Shown here: piece after piece, positions 44,677-55,979 of the stretch
Position numbering within the stretch: the first letter of the stretch is position 1
Layout: every line of letters starts with the position of its first letter
Source of the DNA: Acidobacteriota bacterium
GTDB taxonomy: Bacteria; Acidobacteriota; Vicinamibacteria; Vicinamibacterales; UBA8438
DNA length: 64,000 nt
Reading direction: 5' to 3'
Assembly (NCBI GenBank): GCA_011523845.1
Contig: WTFV01000275.1
Span: forward strand, 1-64,000
Translations under genes and position numbers: made by a program
Notes under the pieces: model-generated
Databases searched by the model: none
What the model was told of the DNA's origin: nothing
Seen by the model: the letters and a program-made list of their open reading frames with translations, nothing else

Positions 44677-45963
44677 CTATCGCGACGGACCGGCCGCTCC
44701 GGGGGCCTCCAGCAGCGGAACGCGGCCGGCGCCGCCGGACGGTGACGGGGCGCCCGCCGCCGGCGACGGCCGGCCCGGCCTGTGCAATGGAAACCAGTCG
44801 ACGAGATCGGCGAGCGACACGGCGAACGGCCGGGGAAGAAACGGCGCGGGAGGCAGTTCCAGGGAGAGTTGCGTCGGCCCGACCCCTGCCGTCAGGCCGA
44901 TGACGTCGCCCGTCCTGGTGACCAGCACGATGTGTGGCGCCGGCGGTCGAGCGTCCGGGATGACGTGCGGCATCGCCGCGAGTTCGCCGGTCGCCCGGTA
45001 GCTCCCCCGCGGCCGGCCGGTCTCGGCGTCGAAGAGCTCCACGGTCGGCGAGATCCCGGCCGCGACGACGATCGAATCGATCCGGATCGGCCCGTCCGCG
45101 GGCCGCCCCGCAAGCGGCCGGCGCCAGCGTCGTGCGCCGTTGCGTCGATCCAGTGCGCGCAACACGTTGTCTCGTGCATTGAAGTAGACGTGGTCGACGT
45201 CGGCCGCAGGCGTTCCGATGACGTCGCCTCCCGTCCTCCAGCCCCAGTGGATGGCGCCGTCCTCGGAAGCGAGGCGATAGAGGTGGTTGTCCGTCGAGCC
45301 GACGTACAGCGCGTCCAGCGGCAGAACGCCCTGCGGGCGACCGCTGAGCTCGCGTTCCCAGATCACGGAGCCCGTTCCCAGCGCCAACACGACGATGCGG
45401 CCGTCGGCCAGCGGAACGAAGAGACGATTGCCGGCGATGGCGGGACGCACCGTGGGGGTGCTGTTCACGTCGCGGCGCCACAGCTCCGCGCCGTCGAAGC
45501 CGCGCAGGACCACGATCCGACCCGCCGCGGTCGCCACCACCAGCCAGCCGGTGTTCCAGAGCGGGGGAACGACAATCGCGGCTTCGAACTCGGTGCTCCA
45601 GAGCAGGGAGCCGGTGGCGGCTCGCCGGGCGTCGAGGCGACCTCCGCTGGCGGCGACGATCACGTCGTCGCCGGCCGCGGGCGGCTGGTCCAGCCGCTGC
45701 TCCACGGTCCACAGTCGCCGCCCGGCGAGCAGATCCACCGCGACGAGGTCGTCGTTCCGCAGCGCCAGGAAGGCGCGCTCGCCGTCGAACGCGGGATCGT
45801 GGCGCGGGCTGCTGCCGAGGGAGACCGTCCAGGCCGGATCGACCGGCAGCAGGAAGGAAGGTTCGAAGCGTTCCGCCGGTTGTGCGCGCGCCGGCGCAGG
45901 AGGCCCAATCGCCAGCAGCATCGCGACGAGCGCCGCCGTCGATGTGGTGCGCCGGACGGTCAC
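44677..45963 (-). CDS. PQQ-type beta-propeller protein, exported
   Basis: A 428-residue exported protein starting at GTG 45963 (MTVRRTTSTAALVAMLLAIG, signal peptide to about residue 27). The mature part has repeated WD-like beta-propeller units of the PQQ_2 type, as in BamB: for example LLAGRRLWTVEQRL, ATGSLLWSTEFE, FDGAELWRRDVNS, LGTGSVIWERELSG, EDGAIHWGWRTGG and RNGARRWRRPLAG. The C-terminal tail is Pro/Ser rich. No BAM partner is adjacent; the 1316-residue histidine kinase follows after 5 bases, so a sensory role as its periplasmic partner is plausible but unproven. Confidence 0.85.
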   Translation of the reverse strand: MTVRRTTSTAALVAMLLAIGPPAPARAQPAERFEPSFLLPVDPAWTVSLGSSPRHDPAFDGERAFLALRNDDLVAVDLLAGRRLWTVEQRLDQPPAAGDDVIVAASGGRLDARRAATGSLLWSTEFEAAIVVPPLWNTGWLVVATAAGRIVVLRGFDGAELWRRDVNSTPTVRPAIAGNRLFVPLADGRIVVLALGTGSVIWERELSGRPQGVLPLDALYVGSTDNHLYRLASEDGAIHWGWRTGGDVIGTPAADVDHVYFNARDNVLRALDRRNGARRWRRPLAGRPADGPIRIDSIVVAAGISPTVELFDAETGRPRGSYRATGELAAMPHVIPDARPPAPHIVLVTRTGDVIGLTAGVGPTQLSLELPPAPFLPRPFAVSLADLVDWFPLHRPGRPSPAAGAPSPSGGAGRVPLLEAPGAAGPSR

Positions 45964-45968
45964 CCCGC

Positions 45969-45974
45969 TATAAT
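45969..45974 (+). promoter_or_regulatory. Candidate -10 element for guaA
   Basis: A perfect TATAAT, 56 bases before the guaA GTG, inside a short palindrome GCTATAATAGC. The -35 match is poor. It may serve guaA only; the facing propeller gene starts just next to it. Confidence 0.35.
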
Positions 45975-46029
45975 AGCGGCAGTCGAAGCGGCCGAGCCGG
46001 ATTCCCTCCTGCGGCTGCATCATGTGCTC

Positions 46030-47571
<1,542 letters not shown>

Positions 47572-47583
47572 GGTCCGCCGATC

Positions 47584-50500
47584 ATGGCCGACTTCGTCCA
47601 CCTGCACCTGCACACGGAGTACTCGCTGCTCGACGGCGCCTGCCGGATCGGCGAGATGCTCGACGAGGTGGTCAAGCTCGAGATGCCCGCCGTGGCGGTG
47701 ACGGAACACGGAAATCTCTTCTCCGCCATCAAGTTCCACGACGAGGCGCGCAGCCGCGGTGTCAAGCCGATCATCGGCTGCGAGGTCTACGTCGCCAACG
47801 GCGACCGGCGCAACCACAGCGGCACCCCCGGCGAGACGGCCAACCACCTCGTGCTGCTCGCATCCGACCTCGCCGGCTACCACAATCTGATCAAGCTCGT
47901 CTCGGCCGGCTACACGGAGGGCTTCTACTACAAGCCGCGCATCGACAAGGAGCTGCTGGCCGCGCATGCCGCCGGCATCGTCGGACTGAGCAGTTGCCTC
48001 AAGGGAGAGGTGGCCACCAACCTCTGCCGCGACCGGGCGAGGGAAGCCCGCGAGGCCGCGGCGTCGTTCCGGGACATCCTGGGCCCCGACCGCTTCTTCC
48101 TGGAGATGCAGTACCAGGGCATCGACGACCAGTTGGTGGTCAACCGCGGCCTGCCGCCGATCGCTGCCGACCTCGGGTTGCCGCTGGTCTGCACGAACGA
48201 CGTGCACTACCTCCGGCAGGGGGACGATCGCCCGCACGACGTGCTGCTGTGCATCGGGACCGGCAAGAACGTCGCCGACGAGAAGCGGCTGCGCTACCAC
48301 GGCGATCAGTTCTATCTGAAGAGCCCGGACGAGATGGCGGCGGTCTTCGGCGACTATCCGGAGGCGTTGCGCAACACGGTGGCGATTGCCGAGCGCTGCG
48401 ACGTCGATCTGTCCGGCACCGTGCATCGTCTTCCGAACTTCGACGTGCCCGCGCCGTTCGAGTCCCCGGACGACTACTTCGCCAGCGTGGCGCGGGAGGG
48501 CTTCACGGACCGGTTGCCGCGTCTCGAGGACCTGCGCCGGCGCGGCGTGCTGCGGTACGACATCGAGGCGTACGAGCGGCGCCTGTCGTACGAGATCGAG
48601 ATGATCCGGAAGATGGGGTACGCGGGGTACTTCCTCATCGTCTGGGACTTCATCCGCTACGCGCGGGAGCAGGGCATTCCGGTCGGTCCCGGACGAGGGT
48701 CGGCCGCGGGCAGCCTCGTCGCCTACTGCCTGCGCATCACGGACGTCGACCCGCTGGAATTCGACCTGATCTTCGAGCGGTTCCTGAATCCCGAGCGCGT
48801 TTCCCTTCCCGACATCGACATCGATTTCTGCGAGCGAAGACGCGGCGAGGTCATCGAATACGTGACCCGCAAGTACGGGCGCGAGAACGTGGCGCAGATC
48901 ATCACGTTCGGGACGATGAAGGCGCGGGCGGTGGTGCGCGACGTCGGGCGCACGCTGGGGATGTCCTACGCGGAAGTCGACCGGGTGGCGAAACAGATTC
49001 CCCCGACGCTGAAGATGACCCTCGACAAGGCCCTCGAGGAGAACCCGGCTCTCGGGGAGATGCAGCGCACCGATCCGCAGGTGAAGGAGCTGCTCGACGT
49101 TGCGCAGCGGCTCGAAGGGGTGACGCGGCACGCCTCGGTGCACGCCGCGGGGGTGGTGATTGCGCCGGCCGCGATCACCGAATTCGCACCGCTCTACAAG
49201 AAGGACGACATCGTCACCACGCAGTGGGCCATGAACGAGGTCGAGCGGGTCGGCCTTCTCAAGATGGACTTTCTCGGTCTCAGCACGCTGACGCTGCTGC
49301 ACGACGCGGTGGATCACATCCGGCGCTCGACCGGCGAGAGGATTCGGCTGGAGGCGATTCCCCTCGACGACGAGAAGGCCTACCGCCTGTTCGGGAGCGG
49401 ACAGACCCTGGGCATCTTCCAGTTCGAGAGCTCCGGCATGCGCGAGACGCTGCGCAAGGCCAAGCCCCGGCGGTTCGAGGACCTCATCGCCCTGAACGCG
49501 CTCTACCGGCCGGGACCCCTGGGCGCCGGCGTCATCGACACCTTCATCGACCGCAAGGACGGCAAGGAGGAGATCGCCTACGACACGCCGAAGCTCGAGC
49601 CGATCCTGCACGGCACCTACGGCGTGATCGCCTACCAGGAGCAGGTCATGCGCATCGCCAGCGACCTGGCCGGCTTCACGATGGGCGAGGCCGACGTGCT
49701 GCGCAAGGCGATGGGCAAGAAGATCGCGGCGGTCATGGAGGCGCAGCGCGAGAAGTTCCTGACCGGGGCCGTGGAACGGGGCCTGGACGAGCCCGTCGCG
49801 AAGCGGATCTGGGACCTGATGGAGTACTTCGCCGGCTACGGCTTCAACAAGAGCCATTCGGCGGCGTACGCCCTGCTTGCCTACCAGACCGCCTTTCTGA
49901 AGGCAAACTATCCGGCGTGCTTCATGGCGGCGCTGCTGACGATAGAGCGGCAGGACACCGGCAAGGTCGGCAAGTACCTGGGCGAGTGCAGGGATCTCGG
50001 CGTGACGGTCCTGCCCCCGGACATCAACGAGAGCGAGTGGGCGTTCACCGTGACCCCCGCGGGCGTCCGGTTCGGGCTCGGGGCGGTCAAGAACGTCGGC
50101 GACAAGGCCATAGAGTCCATCCTCGCGGTGCGCCGCGAGTCCGGCCGGCTCACGTCGCTGAACCGGTTGTGCGAGGAGGCCGACCTGCAGGCGGTCAACA
50201 AGCGCGTTCTGGAGAGCCTCGTCAAGGCGGGCGCGTTCGACAGCGTGTACGGGGACGCCGGCGCGGCCGACAACGGCGCCGGGCGGCGGCTCCGGTCCGC
50301 GCAACTGCTGGCCATGGTGGACGGCGCCATCGACCACGGCACGCGGCGGCAGCGCAGCCGCAGCAGCGGTCAGCACGAGCTGTTCGGGGAATCCGAGGCC
50401 GTCGATTCGGCGGGGGCCGCCCCACGGATGCCGGACGTCCCGGCGTGGACGGAGGTCGAGCAGCTCAAGTTCGAGAAGGAGGCTCTCGGTCTGTATCTGA

Positions 50501-51093
50501 GCGGTCACCCCATGGATCGGTTCCGCAAGGAGCTCGACGGCGCCGGCGTACGATCCATCGACACGCTGACGGAGTCGGCGACGTCGGTGACGGTGGGCGG
50601 CATCATCAGCGATCGGCGGAACCTGAAGACCAGGAAGGGTGATCCGATGGCCGTCGTCACCCTCGAGGATCGCGGAGGCCGTCTGGAGGCGGTGGTCTTT
50701 CCGGAGGCGTTCCGCAAGTACGGCCGGGTGCTGAATGCGGATGCGGATACGTCGGTCGTGGTGGTCAGCGGCAAGCTGGAGGTGGACGACGAGACCGCGC
50801 GACTGGTGGTGGGCGAAGCCCGATCGGTCGATGCGGTGCTGAGCGCGGCCGGCCGGCCGCTGGTCATCCGTCTCGCTTCGCCGCCGGCCGACCGCGCAAC
50901 GCTCGAAGCCCTGCAGGAGGTCGTCGGAAGACACCCGGGCGACGGCCGCGTCGCTCTGGAGGTCGAGCTGCGCAACCAGATTCCGCCGCTCAGGGTGCGC
51001 CTGCGGCTGAACCGGGTCCGCGTGCGGCCGTCGGACCGACTGATCGAGGACGTCGAGAAGGTGTGCGGAAGGGGCGTCGTTTCGTGGGACTAG
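47584..51093 (+). CDS. dnaE: DNA polymerase III alpha subunit
   Basis: The replicative polymerase core. The 1169 residues begin with the PHP domain (MADFVHLHLHTEYSLLDGA). The catalytic acidic motif PDIDIDF is at about 409-415, just after GRGSAAGSLVAY. The third acidic region, TQWAMNEVERVGLLKMDFLG, follows. The C-terminal part has the helix-hairpin-helix and OB-fold (VTVGGIISDRRNLKTRKG). It is of the DnaE1 type and its length is normal. recJ starts inside its last codons. Confidence 0.97.
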   Translation: MADFVHLHLHTEYSLLDGACRIGEMLDEVVKLEMPAVAVTEHGNLFSAIKFHDEARSRGVKPIIGCEVYVANGDRRNHSGTPGETANHLVLLASDLAGYHNLIKLVSAGYTEGFYYKPRIDKELLAAHAAGIVGLSSCLKGEVATNLCRDRAREAREAAASFRDILGPDRFFLEMQYQGIDDQLVVNRGLPPIAADLGLPLVCTNDVHYLRQGDDRPHDVLLCIGTGKNVADEKRLRYHGDQFYLKSPDEMAAVFGDYPEALRNTVAIAERCDVDLSGTVHRLPNFDVPAPFESPDDYFASVAREGFTDRLPRLEDLRRRGVLRYDIEAYERRLSYEIEMIRKMGYAGYFLIVWDFIRYAREQGIPVGPGRGSAAGSLVAYCLRITDVDPLEFDLIFERFLNPERVSLPDIDIDFCERRRGEVIEYVTRKYGRENVAQIITFGTMKARAVVRDVGRTLGMSYAEVDRVAKQIPPTLKMTLDKALEENPALGEMQRTDPQVKELLDVAQRLEGVTRHASVHAAGVVIAPAAITEFAPLYKKDDIVTTQWAMNEVERVGLLKMDFLGLSTLTLLHDAVDHIRRSTGERIRLEAIPLDDEKAYRLFGSGQTLGIFQFESSGMRETLRKAKPRRFEDLIALNALYRPGPLGAGVIDTFIDRKDGKEEIAYDTPKLEPILHGTYGVIAYQEQVMRIASDLAGFTMGEADVLRKAMGKKIAAVMEAQREKFLTGAVERGLDEPVAKRIWDLMEYFAGYGFNKSHSAAYALLAYQTAFLKANYPACFMAALLTIERQDTGKVGKYLGECRDLGVTVLPPDINESEWAFTVTPAGVRFGLGAVKNVGDKAIESILAVRRESGRLTSLNRLCEEADLQAVNKRVLESLVKAGAFDSVYGDAGAADNGAGRRLRSAQLLAMVDGAIDHGTRRQRSRSSGQHELFGESEAVDSAGAAPRMPDVPAWTEVEQLKFEKEALGLYLSGHPMDRFRKELDGAGVRSIDTLTESATSVTVGGIISDRRNLKTRKGDPMAVVTLEDRGGRLEAVVFPEAFRKYGRVLNADADTSVVVVSGKLEVDDETARLVVGEARSVDAVLSAAGRPLVIRLASPPADRATLEALQEVVGRHPGDGRVALEVELRNQIPPLRVRLRLNRVRVRPSDRLIEDVEKVCGRGVVSWD

Positions 51094-52829
51094 TCGCCGC
51101 CGGCAGGGAGGCGGCACTGCGCGGAGCGGTCTGGAACCACCTGACCTGCGCCGGCTCGTCGATCGAGCGGCTCCACCGGGAGCTGTCGCTGCATCCTGTC
51201 GTGGCCCGGCTGCTCGTCCAGCGCGGTTTCGCCGAGCCGGCGGCGGCCCGGAAGTTCCTGCATCCGAGCCTCGACGACCTGCACGACCCGTCGCGCCTCA
51301 CCGACCTCGACCGCGCCGCCGAGCGGCTCCTGGGCGCCGTCGCGCGCCGGGAGCGGATCGCCGTCCACGGCGACTACGACGCCGACGGGGTCAGCTCCAC
51401 CGTCATGCTGCGCCGCGCCCTGGAGTTGCTGGAGGGTGACGTGGTCCACTTCATCCCCGACCGGCTGCAGGACGGGTACGGGCTGCGGGCGGAGACCGTC
51501 GAGCGCCTGCACGCGCAGGGCATCCGGGTCATCGTATCCGTCGATTGCGGCATCCGGAGCGCAGGCGCCGCGGCGCGGGCGCGGGAGCTGGGCGCCGATC
51601 TGATCGTCACGGACCATCACGAGCCGGACACGACGCTGCCGCCGGCCTTCGCGGTGATCAATCCGCGCCGGCCCGATTGCACCTATCCGGACAAGGACCT
51701 GGCCGGCGTCGGCGTGGCGTTCAAGCTCGTGCAGGCGCTCTGCCAGCGGACCGGCCGCACCGCCTGGCTGCAGGGATTCGTCAAGCTGGCGGCCATCGGC
51801 ACCCTGGCCGACGCCGTGCCGTTGAGGGGAGAGAATCGGGTGCTTGCCAAGGTCGGTCTCGACCGCCTGTCGGCGGGGCCCCACACGGCAGGCCTGCAGG
51901 CGCTGCTGGAGACCAGCGGATTGAACGGACGGCGGCTCGCCAGCGACGACGTGGCGTTCCAGGTGGTGCCGCGGATCAACGCGGCCGGCCGCATGCGCTC
52001 CGCGGATCTGGCGACGAAGCTGCTGCTGGCCACGCGCGCCGCGGATGCGGTGCAGGCAAGGACGCTGGCCGAAGCGCTGAACGCCGAGAACGTCCGGCGG
52101 CGCGAGGAGGAGGCCGGGATCGTCGCCGACGCCCGCAGGGTCATCGAGCGCGACCCCGACATCGGCGCCCAGAACCTGCTGGTCGTGTGGGCCGAGGGCT
52201 GGCACCGCGGCGTGATTGGAATCGTGGCCTCGAAGCTGGTGGAGACGTTCGCACGCCCGGCGATCGTGCTGTCCGTCGACGGGGAAGAGGCCCACGGGTC
52301 GGGACGGAGCATTCCCGGATTCGATCTGCTGTCGGCACTGGAACAGAACGCGGATCTGTTCCTCCGCTTCGGAGGACACCGGCAGGCTGCCGGCATGGTG
52401 GTCGACTCGAAACGCCTGAAGGAGCTGCGCCGCCGACTGGCCGCCTACGCCAACGAGAAGATCGAGCCGCAGGATCTCGTGCCGCGGCTGAGCGTGGATG
52501 CGCCGCTGCCGCTGACGGCGGTCCGCGGCGAGCTGCTCCGCGACCTGGCCGCCCTGGAACCGTTCGGCAGGGGCAACCTGCGCCCCGTGTTCCAGGCCGC
52601 GCCGGTCGAGGTCACCCACGGGCCGCACACGATGGGCAAGCGCCATCTCCGCATGACGCTTCGGCAGGGACCCGCGGTCTTTCCCGCCGTCGCCTGGCGC
52701 GCCGCCGAGCGCCGGAGCATCCTGGAGCAGCACCGTACCCTGAACGTCGCGTTTTCTCTCGGGGAGGACAGCTACAAGGGAAACCGCTTCCTCCAGTTGA
52801 TCGTTGCCGATGCCGTCGAGCATCGCTAG
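51084..52829 (+). CDS. recJ: Single-stranded-DNA-specific exonuclease RecJ
   Basis: 5'-3' ssDNA exonuclease used in recombination and repair. The start GTG 51084, with AAGGGG eight bases upstream, gives 581 residues; GTG 51063 adds seven. DHH-family motifs: HGDYDADGVSST (II), VDCGIRS (III) and TDHHEPDT (the DHH motif), then the DHHA1 domain with GWHRGVIGIVASKL and FGGHRQAAGM. It overlaps dnaE by ten bases. A copy of the dispersed palindromic repeat follows its stop. Confidence 0.95.
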   Translation: MGLVAAGREAALRGAVWNHLTCAGSSIERLHRELSLHPVVARLLVQRGFAEPAAARKFLHPSLDDLHDPSRLTDLDRAAERLLGAVARRERIAVHGDYDADGVSSTVMLRRALELLEGDVVHFIPDRLQDGYGLRAETVERLHAQGIRVIVSVDCGIRSAGAAARARELGADLIVTDHHEPDTTLPPAFAVINPRRPDCTYPDKDLAGVGVAFKLVQALCQRTGRTAWLQGFVKLAAIGTLADAVPLRGENRVLAKVGLDRLSAGPHTAGLQALLETSGLNGRRLASDDVAFQVVPRINAAGRMRSADLATKLLLATRAADAVQARTLAEALNAENVRRREEEAGIVADARRVIERDPDIGAQNLLVVWAEGWHRGVIGIVASKLVETFARPAIVLSVDGEEAHGSGRSIPGFDLLSALEQNADLFLRFGGHRQAAGMVVDSKRLKELRRRLAAYANEKIEPQDLVPRLSVDAPLPLTAVRGELLRDLAALEPFGRGNLRPVFQAAPVEVTHGPHTMGKRHLRMTLRQGPAVFPAVAWRAAERRSILEQHRTLNVAFSLGEDSYKGNRFLQLIVADAVEHR

Positions 52830-52838
52830 CGCCGCCAA

Positions 52839-52934
52839 ACCCGTCGCAAGGCTCCGTGTTTGGCCCCAGCCCCCACCGCCCCAGCCTGCGCCGCGGAACT
52901 CACTTCGTTGCGTTCTGCGGCGCAAGCTCCTAGA
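52839..52934 (-). repeat. Dispersed palindromic repeat, copy B (96 bp)
   Basis: Read on the minus strand it matches copy A (31116-31214) over almost its whole length, including the tail. It fills the gap between recJ and the LptC/A gene. The GGAGCTTGCGCC arm is intact; the other arm has one change that keeps a wobble pair. Confidence 0.8.
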
Positions 52935-52947
52935 GTGGATCGAGACG

Positions 52948-55248
52948 ATGGCCGTCTGGCAACGCCCGGTCCGGATAGGGCTCGCATCCTTCGCGCTGAC
53001 GTTCGCCGTCACGCTGCTGTACAACATGTCCGACCGGCGCCCGTCGCGGTCCGCTTCCGCGGTGGCCGCGGCGGACCCGACCGCGGTGCTGGAGAGCCGT
53101 GGCGCGCACATCACCCTGGGGGACGGGTCGGTGATCGTCGCGGACCGGCAGTTCGCGTACGACGACGGATCGGCTCGCCTGCTGGGAGTGGAGGTCATCG
53201 TGCCCGCCGGCGAGGAGCGGACCGACTTCCGGATTCGCAGCGGCGAGGCGGCCGGGGTCGAGCGAACGGAGGAGTGGCGGCTCGCCGACGCGGTGACGAT
53301 CGAGACGGGAGACGGCCTTCTCGGAACCACCTCCGAGGCGTCGTATGCCGGCGCCACTGGCATCGTCACGATGCCTGAACCGGCCCGCTTCGAGCAGGGC
53401 GGGATGCAACTCGAGGGCGACGCGGCGCGCTACGACAGGCCTCGCGGCGTGTTGCACCTCGAGCAGCGCGCGGTGGTCGAGTTGCGGCCGAACGCGGACG
53501 GAGACGACGCGCGCACGCGGATCACGGCGACCACGGCCGAGGTCGACCGGGCCGCCGGCGTCATGCACTTCGCGGCGGGCGCCACCATCGATGCCGGCGG
53601 GCGTCGGATGCAGGCCGACCGGGTCGTCCTCCGCTTCGAGCCGGAAGCATCCCGAATCGATGCGATCGAGCTGGCCGGAAGCGCTCGCGTGCTCGGAGGG
53701 GAAGCCGCGGGGAGCGACGTGCGGGAGATGTCCGCGCGAACGATTGCCGTGACCTACCGCGAAGGCGAGCTGCAGAGTGCGACCCTGGCCGGCGATGCCC
53801 GGCTCCGAGGAGCGGACACCGCCCCGGGTCGGCCTCGCGATCTGTCGGCGCCGACGATCGAGGTGGCCTACCGCGGCGGCGGGCTCGAGCGGGTGACGAT
53901 GACCGAGGGCGGGCAGGTCGAGCTATTCGGCGACCGGCCCGGGGCGGCGGGGCTGACGATTGACGCCGGTTTCGTCGAGATGACGCTGCGGGCGGAGAGT
54001 GCGGACATCGACGCACTCCGCGCGCGGGAGGGCGTGACGCTCGCGTTCCCGGCCGAGGGAGGCAGTCGGCGTCGGATCCGGTCGCAGGCGCTCGATCTCG
54101 GAGGCGGCTCGGAAGAAACAGCGGCGGGTCAGGGTGAGTCCTCGGGGGGGCTGGCGGCCGTATTCGACGGGAACGTCGAAATGCGCGAGTCCGGGGTCGA
54201 CCGGGCGGCCTCCGCGCAGGACGATCGGGTCATGCGGGCCGATCGTCTCGAGGCCGTGCTCGGGGGAGGGCTGGCCCGGTTGGCGGAGGCGCGCTTTGTC
54301 GGAAGCGTCACCCTGGCCGCCGGAAGCATTCGTGCGCGGGCGGATCAGGCGACCTATGCACCCGCCGAGGCCCTGTTCACCCTGGTCATGAACCCGGCCG
54401 GACTCGCGCCGCGAATGGACGATGAACGCGGGTTCGTGCAGGCGCGAAGGATATCCATCGACCTCGATGGTCCGAACGTCGAAGCGACAGCCGATGTCAA
54501 GGGTGTGCTCAGCGAGACCGAGGCCTCGGACGCGGCGTCCGCCGTGCGTCCCGCGCTGTTCGCGGCGGGAGACCCGGTTCACTTCGTGGCGGGGCTGTTC
54601 TCGTACGACGCCGCGGAGTCGCTGGCCACCTATGGCGGCGGGGCGAGGTTGTGGCAGGGAGCCACGGAGTTCCGCGGCGGGAGGGTCGTCGTCGACGAGA
54701 CGACGGGGAACATCACCGCGGAGCAGGCGGTGCAGACGCGGACGACGATGCTGCAGCACGACGAGGAGCTGAGCGAGGCGGTCGAGACCGTGACCGTCGG
54801 ACGCGGAGCGACGCTGTTCTACGACAACCAGGAGCGAAGGGTCACCTACGCCGGCAGGGCGACGCTGACCAGCCCGGGCTCCACGTTCGGGGGCGGGACG
54901 ATCGAGCTGTTCCTGCACGAGGACGCCCGCACGCTCGATCGGATTCGGATCGCCGACAACGTCACGCTCGAGCTCGATACGCGCAGCGTGACGGCCGCGA
55001 CGCTGACGTACGACGACCGCGAGGGACGCTATGACCTGACTGGAAGGCCGGTGAGCGTGATCGAGAGGGCGGCGGGGGAGTGCCGCGAGACGACCGGACA
55101 GGTCGTCTCCTTCTACTCGACCGGCGACTCGATCACGGCCGACGGACAGTCCGCCGAGCGCACCGCATCCACCAGCGGGAGGTGCGCAGCGGGGACGACT
55201 CGGGACGCGCCGTCCGCAGCATGGCCCTCCTCAAGACGCTCGCGCTGA
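52948..55248 (+). CDS. LptC/LptA-like lipopolysaccharide transport protein (fused, 766 residues)
   Basis: Start ATG 52948. Residues 1-25 are a membrane anchor (IGLASFALTFAVTLLYNM), as in LptC, followed by an LptC-type strand region (GSARLLGVEVIVPAGEERTD). The rest is a long series of beta-strand repeats like OstA/LptA: RFEQGGMQLEGDAARYDR, VMHFAAGATIDAGGRR, then FVGSVTLAAGSIRARADQ and YDNQERRVTYAGRATLTSP near the end. LptC and LptA are normally separate proteins; one long chain could form the whole periplasmic bridge. Its end overlaps lptB by 28 bases. Confidence 0.8.
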   Translation: MAVWQRPVRIGLASFALTFAVTLLYNMSDRRPSRSASAVAAADPTAVLESRGAHITLGDGSVIVADRQFAYDDGSARLLGVEVIVPAGEERTDFRIRSGEAAGVERTEEWRLADAVTIETGDGLLGTTSEASYAGATGIVTMPEPARFEQGGMQLEGDAARYDRPRGVLHLEQRAVVELRPNADGDDARTRITATTAEVDRAAGVMHFAAGATIDAGGRRMQADRVVLRFEPEASRIDAIELAGSARVLGGEAAGSDVREMSARTIAVTYREGELQSATLAGDARLRGADTAPGRPRDLSAPTIEVAYRGGGLERVTMTEGGQVELFGDRPGAAGLTIDAGFVEMTLRAESADIDALRAREGVTLAFPAEGGSRRRIRSQALDLGGGSEETAAGQGESSGGLAAVFDGNVEMRESGVDRAASAQDDRVMRADRLEAVLGGGLARLAEARFVGSVTLAAGSIRARADQATYAPAEALFTLVMNPAGLAPRMDDERGFVQARRISIDLDGPNVEATADVKGVLSETEASDAASAVRPALFAAGDPVHFVAGLFSYDAAESLATYGGGARLWQGATEFRGGRVVVDETTGNITAEQAVQTRTTMLQHDEELSEAVETVTVGRGATLFYDNQERRVTYAGRATLTSPGSTFGGGTIELFLHEDARTLDRIRIADNVTLELDTRSVTAATLTYDDREGRYDLTGRPVSVIERAAGECRETTGQVVSFYSTGDSITADGQSAERTASTSGRCAAGTTRDAPSAAWPSSRRSR

Positions 55249-55946
55249 CGAAGTCGTACGGCAAGCGCACCGTGGTGCGCGGGGTCAGCCTCGCCGTCCG
55301 CCCGGGCGAGGTCGTCGGCCTGCTGGGACCGAACGGCGCCGGCAAGACCACGACGTTCTACATGGTCGTGGGACTCACCGCACCGGATTCGGGCCGCGTA
55401 GTGCTCGACGGGGAGGACGTCACCGCCGACCCGATGTACGTCAGGGCGAAAAAGGGAATCGGGTACCTTCCGCAGGAGCCCTCGGTGTTCCGCGGCCTCA
55501 CCGTGGAGCAGAACATACTCGCCATCCTGGAAACGCTGAAGCTCAAGGCGGCGGCGCGCCGGCAGCGCGCCGCCGAGCTGCTGGCCGAGCTGAATCTGAC
55601 TCCCCTCGCCGCGGCGCGGGCGCACTCGCTGTCGGGGGGCGAGCGCCGGCGCGTGGAAATCACCCGGGCGCTGGTGATGTCGCCCTCGTTCATGCTTCTC
55701 GACGAGCCCTTCGCCGGGATCGATCCGATTGCCGTGACCGACATTCAGGAGATCATCTTTCACCTCAAGGAACGCGGAATCGGCGTGCTGATGACGGATC
55801 ACAACGTGCGGGAGACCCTGCGGATCACCGACCGCGCGTACATCATCCATGATGGCGACGTGTTCAGAAGCGGGACGCCGCGCGAGCTCGCCGAGGACGA
55901 AGACGTCAAGCGCATCTACCTGGGCGCGGGTTTTCGTTTGGACTAA
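55221..55946 (+). CDS. lptB: LPS export ABC transporter ATP-binding protein
   Basis: ATPase that powers LPS extraction from the inner membrane. The 241 residues have Walker A GPNGAGKTT, Q-loop PQEPSVFRGL, signature LSGGERRR, Walker B FMLLDEPFAG and the H-loop in MTDHNVRETL. It follows the LptC/A-like gene with a 28-base overlap and precedes rpoN, as in Proteobacteria. No lptF or lptG is in the window. Confidence 0.96.
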   Translation: MALLKTLALTKSYGKRTVVRGVSLAVRPGEVVGLLGPNGAGKTTTFYMVVGLTAPDSGRVVLDGEDVTADPMYVRAKKGIGYLPQEPSVFRGLTVEQNILAILETLKLKAAARRQRAAELLAELNLTPLAAARAHSLSGGERRRVEITRALVMSPSFMLLDEPFAGIDPIAVTDIQEIIFHLKERGIGVLMTDHNVRETLRITDRAYIIHDGDVFRSGTPRELAEDEDVKRIYLGAGFRLD

Positions 55947-55979
55947 GCTTGATTGAAAGACCCCACTTCGCAGGCATCG

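Noticed and set aside
40616..45001. A long plus-strand frame opposite the histidine kinase
   Set aside because: Arg/Gln/Gly-rich shadow of the kinase gene; the kinase has clear H, N and G boxes on the minus strand.
52804..52947. N-terminal extension of the LptC/A-like gene from 52804
   Set aside because: The extra residues are encoded by repeat copy B and read like the same repeat elsewhere; the membrane anchor begins at the ATG 52948.
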